The notes under the pieces are model-generated. The model was not told where the DNA came from and made no database searches. It saw only the letters and a list, made by a program, of their open reading frames with translations. Of a DNA stretch of 64,000 bases, positions 38,170 to 46,860 are shown piece by piece; within the stretch, counting starts at the first letter, position 1, and every line of letters starts with the position of its first letter. The DNA is from Flavobacterium aestivum (lineage in GTDB: Bacteria; Bacteroidota; Bacteroidia; Flavobacteriales; Flavobacteriaceae). The position numbers were made by a program, and so were the translations under genes. The DNA lies in assembly GCF_026870175.2 (NCBI RefSeq), contig NZ_CP113977.2, positions 744,001-808,000 of the forward strand. The letters are read 5' to 3'.

Positions 38170-38707
38170 ATTGGAAATCAAATTACCGTTTTTAAAATGT
38201 TATAATTTTAAAATTTACTTAAGTTATTGATAATTTAATAATCATGAACACAAAATTGCTATAGATAACACGTAAAGAGAAAGTCAAATGATCTGGCACT
38301 TGTTTAAGAAGGACAATTTTAATTCCACTTTCAACCATAATAAAAAATGGTGTTTTAGCTCGTTTCTATAAAATAAAATTCGAACTTAAAGCATAAAAAA
38401 GATTAACAGTTACCTATTTTTGAAACTTAATCCTATTATTCAAAACCAAAATAAAGTTGCAAAAAGAGTGATTAGGAAAACTCCTTACTCATAGAAATAG
38501 ATTTCATACATACAATGAAAATCTTCTAAAATAGGATTAAATAAAGATAACGAAAAGTCCATCTTTGACAATAAAATAATTAAAAAAAGTCCTATTGGTA
38601 ACGCTTATCTGTTGTACACTTTTATCGCAACTGTAAAATATAAACCTCTTTATACTAACAATTTAAATACTATTTCTATAGTTTTCATTCTTTTAAATAA
38701 TTAAGAT
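38170..38707 (-). pseudogene. Decayed tetR copy, unit 4
   Basis: About 540 nt of non-coding sequence that still aligns with the intact tetR gene at 40037-40600. For example TCTGGCACTTGTTTAAGAAG near 38290 matches GCTGGCATTTGCTTTAGAAG of the gene, and the stretch near 38555-38605 (AAGATAACGAAAAGTCC, then AAAAAAAGTCC) matches the part coding for the recognition-helix region. Many substitutions and small indels destroy the frame. Its operator lies at the right end. Confidence 0.65.
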
Positions 38708-38721
38708 TGACTAATCAGTCA
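38708..38721. promoter_or_regulatory. TetR-type operator, copy 2
   Basis: TGACTAATCAGTCA, perfect copy at the 5' end of decayed unit 4. The TATTTTTG -7 element that abuts the operator in the intact gene is not preserved here. Confidence 0.75.
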
Positions 38722-39134
38722 TATAAAAATTGAATTGATCTTAATTTGAACTATAGTATTTCTAAAGATCAATTTCAGTTGTATATGCCTTCAGGAACTT
38801 TTGCTTCTATATAACTCTTACATGTGCTTATTTAAAATTATATATTAATACTGAATCCAATTATCTAAGCTTAATAATAAAATCATTAAAAAGTTAGATT
38901 GACATAGTTCATTAGAAATCGAAAAAGATTTAATTCTTTCATTAAAAATCAATCAAAGTCAGAATTGAATAAAGAAACGATATACACATCAATAGTCTTG
39001 AAGCAATTTAAAAAAAAGAATTCATAACACTTACTTACTGTACAATTTTATTCATTGCTTTAATATATAAACCATTCTATATAAACAACTTATTATTAAA
39101 CATTAGAACTACAATTTTAAAAAAATTCAAAGAG
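38722..39134 (-). pseudogene. Decayed tetR copy, unit 3
   Basis: About 410 nt, shorter than the intact gene because of internal deletions. AATACTGAATCCAATTATCT near 38850 matches GATACTTAATCCGATTATCT of the gene, followed by alignable ATTAGAAATCGAAAAAGATT. The frame is lost by many changes. Confidence 0.62.
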
Positions 39135-39148
39135 TGACTAATCAGTCA
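39135..39148. promoter_or_regulatory. TetR-type operator, copy 3
   Basis: TGACTAATCAGTCA, perfect copy at the 5' end of decayed unit 3, 427 nt from copy 2. Confidence 0.75.
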
Positions 39149-39564
39149 TAATAAGATTAAAATAATAATTAATTAAATTAATAACATTTCTAGTTGCCTT
39201 ATCTTTAATGAGTCTTGCTGTTTTACAACTGTTTTAGACAGTTATTTTTATATATAACGAATCAATAAACTGATGCAAAAAATTATACTGATTTTGATTA
39301 TCTAAGCTTTAAAATAAAATAACAAAGAAATGATGCCATATGATTCTTTATAAATAAAAAGTATTTAGGTCTTGCGATGACAGTCATTAAAAATAGAAAT
39401 AAATATAAAAAGTAAGTTCATCTTGCTTTATAAAACAATCAAAATGTGTCCCATTAACAACACTGAGTACTTGTGCATTTTTTTCTTTGCAAAAAGTATA
39501 ACTTACTATATAATAATAATTTAAATGTATTTTATAGAATTATTTATTACTCAAATTCAAAGAT
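39149..39564 (-). pseudogene. Decayed tetR copy, unit 2
   Basis: About 415 nt related to the intact tetR gene. GTAAGTTCATCTTGCTTTAT near 39415 and ATGTGTCCCATTAACAACAC near 39443 match the part of the gene that encodes the DNA-binding domain. The remainder is heavily diverged and cannot be translated. Confidence 0.62.
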
Positions 39565-39578
39565 TGACTAATCAGTCA
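39565..39578. promoter_or_regulatory. TetR-type operator, copy 4
   Basis: TGACTAATCAGTCA, perfect copy at the 5' end of decayed unit 2, 430 nt from copy 3. Confidence 0.75.
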
Positions 39579-40009
39579 CTAAATAAATCTATACATTACA
39601 GAAGATTTATAAATCAATTCCAATCGCTGATTTTTCGGAAGTTCGTAATGCCCTACAAGAGTTGCAGACATTTTTTAAAATATGGAAATGATTAAACTTT
39701 TGATATAAATTAATACTCAATCTAGAAATTAAGACGACAAAATATAATTTAAAAAGGATGATTAAAACACCCTTTAGAAATAGAAAAAAATTCCAACTTT
39801 GTCATTAAATAATCATCCATTTTAGACAAAATTGAATTTAATTGAGTAACGATAAATTCGTCTTTAGACTTAAAGTAATTAAAAAGAGTGCCATATAGGC
39901 TACACTGGGTAATAAAGTAATTTAACAAATTACTTTATAATGTAATCAGTTAATTTATAATAGTTTAAATGATATATAGATAATTATTTATTTCAAGAAA
40001 ACTTAAGAT
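39579..40009 (-). pseudogene. Decayed tetR copy, unit 1 (closest to the intact gene)
   Basis: About 430 nt, the best preserved of the four remnants. AAATCAATTCCAATCGCT (39611-39628) matches 16 of 18 bases of the gene's 3' coding end (40079-40096). The segment 39842-39905 (GAGTAACGATAAATTCG, then ACTTAAAGTAATTAAAAAG) is close to 90 percent identical by eye to 40442-40506. A large internal deletion and frame-breaking changes make it a pseudogene. Confidence 0.75.
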
Positions 40010-40023
40010 TCACTAATCAGTCA
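40010..40023. promoter_or_regulatory. TetR-type operator, copy 5 (one mismatch)
   Basis: TCACTAATCAGTCA, differing from the other copies at one base. It lies between unit 1 and the end of the intact tetR gene. Confidence 0.7.
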
Positions 40024-40036
40024 TAAAGATATTGGA

Positions 40037-40600
40037 TTAATCATTTATCACTTTCCATAACATTTCGAAAGATTCATGAATCAATTCCAATTGCTCATTC
40101 TTTCCTAAATTATTATCGATTAAATAATTATAAACGCCATCAATATGAGCTGTACATAAAGAAAAAATAAAATGAGCTGGCATTTGCTTTAGAAGAACAA
40201 TATTAATTCCATTTTGAATTAAAATAAAAAGTGGGTGTTCTTGCTGCTTTAGAATAATTGGGGATACTTGTTTAAAATATGGAGAGTGATTAAACTGCTG
40301 CACATATTGATACTTAATCCGATTATCTAAGCTCCAAAATAGAGTCGTAAAAAAAAGTGATTGAAATGATTCTTTAGAAATAGAAAACGATTCCATTCTA
40401 GCTATTATAAAATCATCCATTTCTCCTAAAATGGAATTGTATAGAGTAACGATAAGTTCATCTTTCGACTTAAAGTAATTAAAAAGTGTCCCATTGGCTA
40501 CACTGGCTTCCTGAGCAATTCTACTGGTTGCTGTACCATGAAAACCGTTATTTACGAACAGTTTAAGAGCTGTTTCTAGAATTATTTGTTTTTTATCCAT
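40037..40600 (-). CDS. TetR/AcrR-family transcriptional regulator
   Basis: 187 residues. The N-terminal TetR DNA-binding domain is complete: KKQIILETALKLFVNNGFHG, then TATSRIAQEASVANGTLFNYF and KSKDELIVTLY. The rest is an all-helical ligand domain with no recognisable specificity. The gene's own promoter (TTG, 19 nt, TATTTTTG) has the inverted repeat TGACTAATCAGTCA directly after the -7 element, so it is probably autorepressed. Downstream on the left are four decayed copies of the same gene with conserved operators. No efflux or other typical TetR target gene is adjacent, which leaves the regulated function open; ligand unknown. Confidence 0.9.
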   Translation of the reverse strand: MDKKQIILETALKLFVNNGFHGTATSRIAQEASVANGTLFNYFKSKDELIVTLYNSILGEMDDFIIARMESFSISKESFQSLFFTTLFWSLDNRIKYQYVQQFNHSPYFKQVSPIILKQQEHPLFILIQNGINIVLLKQMPAHFIFSLCTAHIDGVYNYLIDNNLGKNEQLELIHESFEMLWKVIND

Positions 40601-40611
40601 TACTTTAAGAT

Positions 40612-40625
40612 TGACTAATCAGTCA
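40612..40625. promoter_or_regulatory. TetR operator at the intact tetR gene
   Basis: TGACTAATCAGTCA: arms TGACT and AGTCA around four bases. It begins 12 nt before the tetR start codon and abuts the -7 element, so it covers the expected transcription start. Confidence 0.8.
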
Positions 40626-40655
40626 CAAAAATAGATATAATTAAACAATAATCAA
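40626..40655 (-). promoter_or_regulatory. tetR promoter
   Basis: On the minus strand TTG (40655-40653), 19 nt, TATTTTTG (40633-40626), immediately followed by the operator. Consensus elements and spacing. Confidence 0.75.
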
Positions 40656-41154
40656 ATAAGAATATAGTAGCGATAATTCTGAGACGTTTATAAAAGATCT
40701 ATAATTGATTTCCTTTCCTTCTATTTACTAAATGCGATATAAAGTGGTTTAGCTTTGTTTTAAAGCTCTTTTAGAGATTCAGAACCCCATTTATATCAAC
40801 TTATAAAAAAGGCCCTAAAAACGTCTAATTCATTATAATTCTACTAATCATGAATTACAATCTGAAATAAGAAACTAAACAAATTTAGTTTTTACTATCA
40901 ATACCGATCCTAAATATCATAAATCAGGTAATCAAAAAAAAACTATAATCTGATTATCAAACTTAAAACTTTAAATATAAAACTGAACAAAATGAATACA
41001 ATTTCGTCGTTTAATCGGATTTTAATGCAATACAGCAGATTTATTTTTTGTAGTAATAGCATTAATATATTTTTATAGTTATCTTAGTATTAAGCATTTG
41101 TAACTATTTTTTAATTAATTATTGAAGTAAAAAATAACTAAAAACCAATCAAAG
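40656..41154. other. AT-rich intergenic region
   Basis: About 500 nt between tetR (minus) and a small membrane-protein gene (plus). It is AT-rich; I see no further operator copy, no repeat and no convincing promoter for the downstream gene. Confidence 0.35.
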
Positions 41155-41367
41155 ATGAAAACCGAACAAATTACAACCAAAGAATCCGTTTACTTGATCT
41201 ACGCCTATGTAAGCATTGCTTCATTTGTATTGATGGTAGTAAGCAAAATAACTGAAAATCTTGGAAAAGCCTTAGATTTTAATCCAATTGTATCAATAAT
41301 AATTGTTTTAAACATGGTGGCATTTATATCCTTGTATTATTATAAAAAAAAGCATAACCACAAGTAA
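41155..41367 (+). CDS. Small two-helix membrane protein, unknown function
   Basis: 70 residues with two hydrophobic segments (about 13-31 YLIYAYVSIASFVLMVVSK and 44-62 PIVSIIIVLNMVAFISLYY) and a basic tail KKKHNHK, so both ends probably lie in the cytoplasm. The start ATG follows AACCAATCAAAG. A strong terminator sits 98 nt downstream, supporting a real, singly transcribed gene. I do not recognise a family. It is divergent to tetR, and the spacing leaves it as a possible, unproven TetR target. Confidence 0.6.
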   Translation: MKTEQITTKESVYLIYAYVSIASFVLMVVSKITENLGKALDFNPIVSIIIVLNMVAFISLYYYKKKHNHK

Positions 41368-41465
41368 AACAAAACAACTTTTAAAATTCACTTTTATGTA
41401 AAAAAATTACATCAGTAAAGCAATCTATTCCGAACAAATAGACTATAATCCAAATTGAACTGTGT

Positions 41466-41506
41466 GAAAAAGCGGCTGAATAGAAATATTCACCGCTTTT
41501 CTTTTT
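41466..41506 (+). terminator. Long hairpin terminator
   Basis: GAAAAAGCGG and TGAATA pair with TATTCA and CCGCTTTTC around a GAAA tetraloop (41466-41501), followed by TTTTT. It ends the 70-residue gene on the plus strand; the ancestral 3' end of the DUF5694 gene lies just beyond on the other strand. Confidence 0.85.
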
Positions 41507-41565
41507 ATTATTAATGCTTTTTTAGATAACTGTTCGTTTGTAGTAATTGATATTCTGGAGAACAT

Positions 41566-42345
41566 TCAAAAAAGTAGTTCAATAGATTGTAGGTGTCCTG
41601 AACCATAAATAACCAAAATTTTATCAGTTGGTTTCGTTTCGATTCTTTGAATGTTTCTAAAAATTTTTAAATTTCTATTAAACCAACGACCTGTCTCAAA
41701 ATCTACACCAAAAAAATCATTATTTTTAGATTCATATTTAAATAAGCCAATCAAATAATTTCCAAGGGATTTTTTTATATTCACTTCATCGTTTATTTGA
41801 ATTAATTCTGATAGTATTCCCTTTTGTTTAAACACTTGCTTCAGCGAAAATTTTTTTTTAATATCAGGATCATTCACAAAAAAAGTTTCAAATTTCTTTG
41901 CTTCCAAACTATCTTTTCCGCTAATTATTGGCTCTATATTGCTGTTAAAATTCCCCCACTCATCTACACAGTATAACTTTTTAAGATGCAATCTTTTTGC
42001 CAATCTAAAACCTATTTGTTGATCTTCATCTCTTCCTAGTTGATAGTTGCCTTTTATATATTCATTATACAGCGAATCGATCTTTAATTGTTGTTCGGGT
42101 TGTCTTTCGATAACAATAATAGTGGGTTTAAATTGCTCTAACTTTTTAATTATATCGTTTATTTCTTTCTGATATTTTGTTTCAAAAACATCTATTTGAT
42201 TTCCTTTTGCTATTTGCTGTACGTCCAAGTTCGGAAAAGTAAAGTGAAATGTCCCAAGGGTTAAAACATCCACTTTTTTGTTTTTTTGCGCATATGCCAT
42301 AACTGACAAAATAAGCATGAATGCCGATAAAACAGTGTTTTTCAT
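41566..42345 (-). CDS. DUF5694 protein with 3' frameshift
   Basis: 259 residues. A signal peptide (MKNTVLSAFMLILSVMAYAQ) precedes a TraB/DUF5694-like fold: VDVLTLGTFHF, IIVIERQPEQQLKID and the C-terminal ILVIYGSGHLQSIELLF. Function is unknown; related TraB-like proteins carry conserved Glu/His residues similar to these. The frame ends early at a run of six T on the coding strand. If one T is removed, translation continues as ECSPEYQLLQTNSYLKKH to a stop at 41511-41513, which is the usual family ending. So the gene is either truncated by a one-base frameshift or carries a sequencing error. It follows the S41 peptidase gene by 136 nt on the same strand. Confidence 0.75.
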   Translation of the reverse strand: MKNTVLSAFMLILSVMAYAQKNKKVDVLTLGTFHFTFPNLDVQQIAKGNQIDVFETKYQKEINDIIKKLEQFKPTIIVIERQPEQQLKIDSLYNEYIKGNYQLGRDEDQQIGFRLAKRLHLKKLYCVDEWGNFNSNIEPIISGKDSLEAKKFETFFVNDPDIKKKFSLKQVFKQKGILSELIQINDEVNIKKSLGNYLIGLFKYESKNNDFFGVDFETGRWFNRNLKIFRNIQRIETKPTDKILVIYGSGHLQSIELLF

Positions 42346-42374
42346 TTTTTCTATTTTTAAAATAAAGGACGAGT

Positions 42375-42439
42375 TAGACTTTCAAATGTTACACTCTTAA
42401 AAAAGATCACCAAAGTCTAGGCTTTTGCCGAGAGTGTAA
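42375..42439 (-). other. Interleaved inverted repeats, possible RNA pseudoknot
   Basis: TAGACTTT (42375-42382) pairs with AAAGTCTA (42412-42419), and TTACACTCT (42389-42397) pairs with AGAGTGTAA (42431-42439). Both are perfect, and the two stems interleave, as in an H-type pseudoknot or a pair of mutually exclusive hairpins. It lies in the 136-nt gap between the S41 peptidase and DUF5694 genes, 30 nt before the DUF5694 start. Confidence 0.5.
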
Positions 42440-42481
42440 TTTTAAAAACAAAAGGTTATATAAAATCAACAAAAATTGAGC

Positions 42482-44125
42482 TTACTTTCCGATTTCAATA
42501 AATAGCAATGCTCGTTCTAAAACCTCGTCCTTTCCTTGCTGGATTCCCAAAATCGTAGGTTTGATCTCAATGTCTGGAATGATTCCGATTCTTTGTGTCT
42601 CTCTCCTATCGGGATAATAAACACCAATTCCTGAGTAAGCTGTATGGAATTCTTTAAAATCAAGTCCAAATACATTACCATCAGCACCAGCGGTCTGACT
42701 ACCAATAATCGTTGTATTACCAGCAGTTTGAAAACACATTGCTGTCCATTCTGACTGACTTATAGAATCTTCATTAAGAAGCACAATCACCTTTCCTTTG
42801 TAATTATCCTTGTTTTCAGATCCGCAATTTCTTTCTTCAGTCCACACGTATCTTCCAGGATAATTCAAATAAGGAAAAGTATAAATAACAAATTTCTTTT
42901 CCTCTGAATTTAAAAAATTAGCAATGTCATTAAAGGTCCCATTTGGATAATTTCTCATATCAAATACAATTGCTTTTGTAGATCGTAATGCTTCAATCAT
43001 ATCTGGAACATCTTTAACTTTTATGACACCCATATTGACATAACCAATATTGCTATCAAGAAGTTTAAACTTTTCCTTCTTTTTCATGGCTCCCTTTTTA
43101 AACTCATTTCTATGAGAATCATGATAGTTATACCAGGTCATTGATTTTATTTCGTACTTACCATCCTTTAAAAACTCAACTTTAACTTGCTCTGAATCTG
43201 AACGTAAAATTGTTTCTACAACTTTATTTAAATATGAAGCTTCATTTGAAGCACAGACTAAATCTCTATTTTTTTCAATAAATTCTTTAATGGTTTTATC
43301 ATTTATTTTAGTAATAACATCTCCGATTTTAATATTATCAGCCTGTGCCAAACTATCACCAACGATTTCAGTAACAACCATTTTATTGTCAATTATTTTA
43401 CAATTAGCTGGAAAATACCTGGACTCTGGATTCCATTTTGTAGCCCCAAAAAAGTAACCATGACTGTCATTGATCTTCGTTGACATTTTCTTCAATGCTT
43501 GATAAAAGTCATTTTTATCTTTTGCTTCAACAGCAAGAGGAAGTATTTGTTCTAAAGTTTTATCCCATTTTTGATCCATCAGATATTTATACGGAAAATA
43601 ATACTCTATTAAATTCCAATAGGCAAACAACATCAGAATTCTAGAACCTTTCGAATTATAATCAAGATCGAAATAGTTTTTTATATTCTTAAGACCATCA
43701 AATCCTGGCTCAAATTCTTCGGTACTTTGAAATCTATTGTTTTCAATAAATTTCAATTTCTTCGAAAGGTTTTTAGAAAACAATTTATCATTATTAATCC
43801 AAGATAAATCGAAGTTTTTATCAAAGAATTCAATGTCTTTTGGTGGAATGATTGGAGCTATTTGTTTTACTTCACCAAGGGAATCGATCCAATTTTCTAT
43901 AACTAATGAAAATTCTTCTTTTGTTTGCGCTTGTTCAATTTTAGGTAAAACCTCAAAAAGCTGTTTGTCCCAATTAAAATCTCCATGCGCTACTTTTGGA
44001 TGATAGTATTTTAAATAGCCCCACACTTTACAAGTGGCTACCAATTTTTGGGTTTCTGTAAATTTTGAATATCCAAATACCGTTTGAGAAAATACTATGA
44101 GGAAGAATAAGGTAATTTTTTTCAT
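42482..44125 (-). CDS. S41-family secreted peptidase with PDZ domain
   Basis: 547 residues. A signal peptide (MKKITLFFLIVFSQTVFGYS) is followed by a helical N-terminal region, a PDZ-like segment (VVTEIVGDSLAQADNIKIGD, then VITKINDKTIKEFI) and an S41 protease core (VRNYPNG-like IVFDMRNYPNGTF, VIVLLNEDSISQSEWTAM, and IIGSQTAGADGNVFGLDF). The serine in SISQSE is the likely nucleophile. The GSQTAGADGN form lacks the lysine of classical C-terminal processing proteases and resembles tricorn-like members common in Bacteroidetes. Probably periplasmic or surface attached; substrate unknown. It is upstream of the DUF5694 gene. Confidence 0.82.
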   Translation of the reverse strand: MKKITLFFLIVFSQTVFGYSKFTETQKLVATCKVWGYLKYYHPKVAHGDFNWDKQLFEVLPKIEQAQTKEEFSLVIENWIDSLGEVKQIAPIIPPKDIEFFDKNFDLSWINNDKLFSKNLSKKLKFIENNRFQSTEEFEPGFDGLKNIKNYFDLDYNSKGSRILMLFAYWNLIEYYFPYKYLMDQKWDKTLEQILPLAVEAKDKNDFYQALKKMSTKINDSHGYFFGATKWNPESRYFPANCKIIDNKMVVTEIVGDSLAQADNIKIGDVITKINDKTIKEFIEKNRDLVCASNEASYLNKVVETILRSDSEQVKVEFLKDGKYEIKSMTWYNYHDSHRNEFKKGAMKKKEKFKLLDSNIGYVNMGVIKVKDVPDMIEALRSTKAIVFDMRNYPNGTFNDIANFLNSEEKKFVIYTFPYLNYPGRYVWTEERNCGSENKDNYKGKVIVLLNEDSISQSEWTAMCFQTAGNTTIIGSQTAGADGNVFGLDFKEFHTAYSGIGVYYPDRRETQRIGIIPDIEIKPTILGIQQGKDEVLERALLFIEIGK

Positions 44126-44351
44126 TTAGTTTATGAATGTGAATTGAATTCTTGAATAAGATTTTGAACGATCGTTTCTACAATAGCAATACTCTAACTG
44201 AACCATTAGATTACAAATCTCCGGTATCATTTCGGTAAAAAATTAATATATCTAAACAATCTAATTTTCAAAATTATTAAATAATTCTTACAAAAATATA
44301 GTCTTTTATTACCTCAAAACTCTTCTCAATTACCATAAAACATCTTGTAAG
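44126..44351. other. Non-coding spacer upstream of the S41 peptidase gene
   Basis: About 225 nt between the peptidase start codon and RNA element B. AT-rich; no consensus promoter identified by eye and no repeats. Confidence 0.3.
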
Positions 44352-44469
44352 TACATGTGAGGGATAGCAGCTAGCTACCGAAGTAGCGCGTATAGCCCAA
44401 CAGCATAAAGCAAAGGGGCCGACTCACAGATATGATGAGTTGGCCCCTTTGTTTTTATGGTGGCATGCC
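44352..44469 (+). ncRNA. Structured intergenic RNA element B
   Basis: Second copy of the element at 26701-26859. Shared blocks in the same order are GTGAGGGAT (44357-44365), AGCTACCGAAGTAGCG (about 44373-44388) and TATAGCCC (44391-44398), followed by a long GC-rich hairpin (CAAAGGGGCCGACTC with GAGTTGGCCCCTTTG, 44411-44451), and a CATG outer pairing at the two ends. The hairpin sequences differ from copy A while pairing is kept. It lies between two minus-strand genes, with the conserved blocks reading on the plus strand. It may also terminate the helicase transcript. Confidence 0.58.
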
Positions 44470-44493
44470 TAAATGATTTTAAATTTCTTTAGT

Positions 44494-46767
44494 CTAATTA
44501 AGATTCAAACTAGCCTTGAACATTCGAAGTTCTTCCCAACTGAATTTATCGCCGTACTTTTCTTTTAGAGGAGAAACGGATTCTTCTTTATAGCCAGCAA
44601 AAGCCTCGGTAAGTTCAGCTACCTTCTCTTTGGTCATGACTTCACTAATTGTAATAGTTTTAGATTGAATCAATTTGGTTAAATGTGACAAAATAGTTTC
44701 CTGGGTAAACTTTCTAATCTTAGCAATTTCGTTAACCGTTTTCTTCTCTAACCACAACTCATAGGTTTCCTGTACAGTAGATTTTTTAGGTTCATTCTTG
44801 GTTGTTTTCTTAGGTGCGTAACGTTCTGCGTCTTTTTCATCCTCAATCAACGTAATGTTCACTTTCTTGAAGTCTTCAATGACACGCTCTACCTTGGTTG
44901 TTTTATATTTTTTTATTTCTTCAGAGGTTAATTTTTCTTTAGAAATGGTTTCTCCTTTTACTAATACTGCAACCATTAATTTGGCTTTCATCAGCTGAAG
45001 AACTGCCTTAGTTTGCAGGTCGTCCAAAACCATTAACTCATCGTAAAATGCTTTGGCCTTTTTGAGTCGCTTAACTTCCTCCAATTTCCAGAGGATTTCA
45101 TAAACCAACTGATCCATTGGCTCCATAAAATAATTGAAAGCGGCATTGATTCGGTCAGAAATATGAGAGAATTCCAATTGTTCGCTGTGGAACAATTTGT
45201 CTAACTGAACCAAAAACTTGGAAGATGGATCTAGTAATTGCCAAATGACTCCAGCTTGGTTTTGTGCCCAAGTGGCATGCTTGGATTTGGCTGAATTTTC
45301 GGCATCTTCGTTGTAGCTAAATTGGTGGTTGCGCCATTCTTGTGCCAACTCGTTCCAATTGAAACTGTTTTTCAGATAGTTGAGAATAAAATTTTTAGTC
45401 TCGCGTTTCAAAGCGTTAGCTAATGCTTCTTCAGTCGCTTTGTTTTCCGCATAATCCATTACATCCTGATCATTAGAAATACCATTCATTCGCAACGGAG
45501 AAAGCAAAACAAGGCCATTTAAGGAACGCAAACGTGATAATGCTACATATGCCTGTCCAGGAAGAAAAACTTGCGATACATCGAGCGCAGCTTTGTCAAA
45601 AGTCAAACCTTGACTTTTATGGACTGTAATAGCCCAAGCCAACTTGATTGGGTAATGCACAAAACTTCCCAAAACCTCTTCTTCTATTTCCTTGGTCATC
45701 TCGTTTACGGTGTATCGAATATTTTGCCATTCGTATTTGTCAACTTCGATCGTTTTGTCTTCATCCGGAAAATGCACCCAGATTTCTTTGCTGGTCATTG
45801 ATTTTACAACTCCCATTTTTCCATTGAAATAATTTTTATCCAACGACAAATCGTTTTTGACAAACATAATCTGTGCTCCCACTTTCAGTTGCAAATTGGG
45901 ATCGACAGGGTATATTTTTTCTGGAAAATCTCCAGTGATTTCGGGAAGAAAACTAGTTAGTTTTCCTTCAAGATCTTCTAGCGATTGTGCATTCATCACA
46001 TCAGCTTTGGAATTGTGGGTTGTCAAAGTGATATATCCCTTGTTGGCTTTCAAGTCAAAATCTGGTTTTACAAATTCATTCAGCGTTTGTATATCACTTG
46101 GCGTAATCTCGTTGTTCCGTAGATTATTCAAAACAGAAATGAATCGGTCATCTGTTTGACGATAAATTTTAGACAGTTCAATGTACAACGGCGGATATTG
46201 CTGTATCACATGTGCGTGAAAAAAGAATTTTCCTCTGTAATACGTTCGTAAAGTACGCCATTCATCATCTCTGATGATTGGTGGTAATTGTAATAAATCT
46301 CCTATAAACAATACTTGAACACCTCCAAAAGGTGCGGCTTTCTTTCGAACCGTTTGCATCATGTAATCCATGGCATCCAATAAATCTGCACGTAACATAC
46401 TGACTTCGTCAATAATAAGCAATTCCATATTGCGGATAACGGCTCTTTTTTGATTGTTCATTTTAAAATGCCTACGCAATGTGGCTTTAGTTTCAAACTT
46501 AGTTGTATCAGAAAACTGAGGAGCAGAATTATCTGGTATGAATCCTCCAAATGGCAACTGAAACATGGAATGGATAGTTACACCACCTGCATTCAACGCA
46601 GCAATTCCGGTTGGTGCCACCACAACCGTGTTCTTGTGCGTAGTCGCAATGATTTCTTTCAAAAGTGTAGTCTTACCTGTTCCCGCTTTACCAGTTAGAA
46701 AAACAGATTGATGGGTTTGATTGATAAAACGTAAGGCATAAGCAGCAGCTTCGGAAATAGATTGCAT
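44494..46767 (-). CDS. Pif1/RecD-like superfamily 1 DNA helicase with C-terminal helix-turn-helix
   Basis: 757 residues. Walker A GKAGTGKTT (about 26-34) and VVVAPTGIAALNAGGVTIHSM, Walker B region LLIIDEVSMLRADLLDAM, and GDLLQLPPI are Pif1-type helicase motifs. The second RecA-like half ends with AWAITVHKSQGLTFDKA and QAYVALSRLRSLNGLVLLSP. The C-terminal third carries a basic region (KKTTKNEPKKSTVQ) and a HTH_40-like module (ETYELWLEKKTVNEIAKIR, then FTQETILSHLTKLIQ). It probably unwinds DNA or DNA-RNA structures 5' to 3' in replication or repair, by analogy with Pif1. It stands alone between the OmpH-like gene and RNA element B. Confidence 0.88.
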   Translation of the reverse strand: MQSISEAAAYALRFINQTHQSVFLTGKAGTGKTTLLKEIIATTHKNTVVVAPTGIAALNAGGVTIHSMFQLPFGGFIPDNSAPQFSDTTKFETKATLRRHFKMNNQKRAVIRNMELLIIDEVSMLRADLLDAMDYMMQTVRKKAAPFGGVQVLFIGDLLQLPPIIRDDEWRTLRTYYRGKFFFHAHVIQQYPPLYIELSKIYRQTDDRFISVLNNLRNNEITPSDIQTLNEFVKPDFDLKANKGYITLTTHNSKADVMNAQSLEDLEGKLTSFLPEITGDFPEKIYPVDPNLQLKVGAQIMFVKNDLSLDKNYFNGKMGVVKSMTSKEIWVHFPDEDKTIEVDKYEWQNIRYTVNEMTKEIEEEVLGSFVHYPIKLAWAITVHKSQGLTFDKAALDVSQVFLPGQAYVALSRLRSLNGLVLLSPLRMNGISNDQDVMDYAENKATEEALANALKRETKNFILNYLKNSFNWNELAQEWRNHQFSYNEDAENSAKSKHATWAQNQAGVIWQLLDPSSKFLVQLDKLFHSEQLEFSHISDRINAAFNYFMEPMDQLVYEILWKLEEVKRLKKAKAFYDELMVLDDLQTKAVLQLMKAKLMVAVLVKGETISKEKLTSEEIKKYKTTKVERVIEDFKKVNITLIEDEKDAERYAPKKTTKNEPKKSTVQETYELWLEKKTVNEIAKIRKFTQETILSHLTKLIQSKTITISEVMTKEKVAELTEAFAGYKEESVSPLKEKYGDKFSWEELRMFKASLNLN

Positions 46768-46805
46768 GGCGTATAAGTTTAAAAAACTAAAATATGAAAA
46801 TAAAA

Positions 46806-46838
46806 AAAACCTTCAATCTCGTTCAAGATGAAGGTTTT
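46806..46838 (-). terminator. Terminator of the OmpH-like gene
   Basis: AAAACCTTCA (46806-46815) pairs with TGAAGGTTTT (46829-46838); on the minus strand a T run follows. It lies 22 nt after the stop of the OmpH-like gene. Confidence 0.8.
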
Positions 46839-46860
46839 AAATGTCAATATGAACAAAAAA

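Noticed and set aside
38156..40625. CRISPR-like array because of regularly spaced identical 14-bp repeats
   Set aside because: Spacing is 427-602 bp, the repeats are an operator-type inverted repeat, and the intervals align with the adjacent tetR gene; there are no cas genes.
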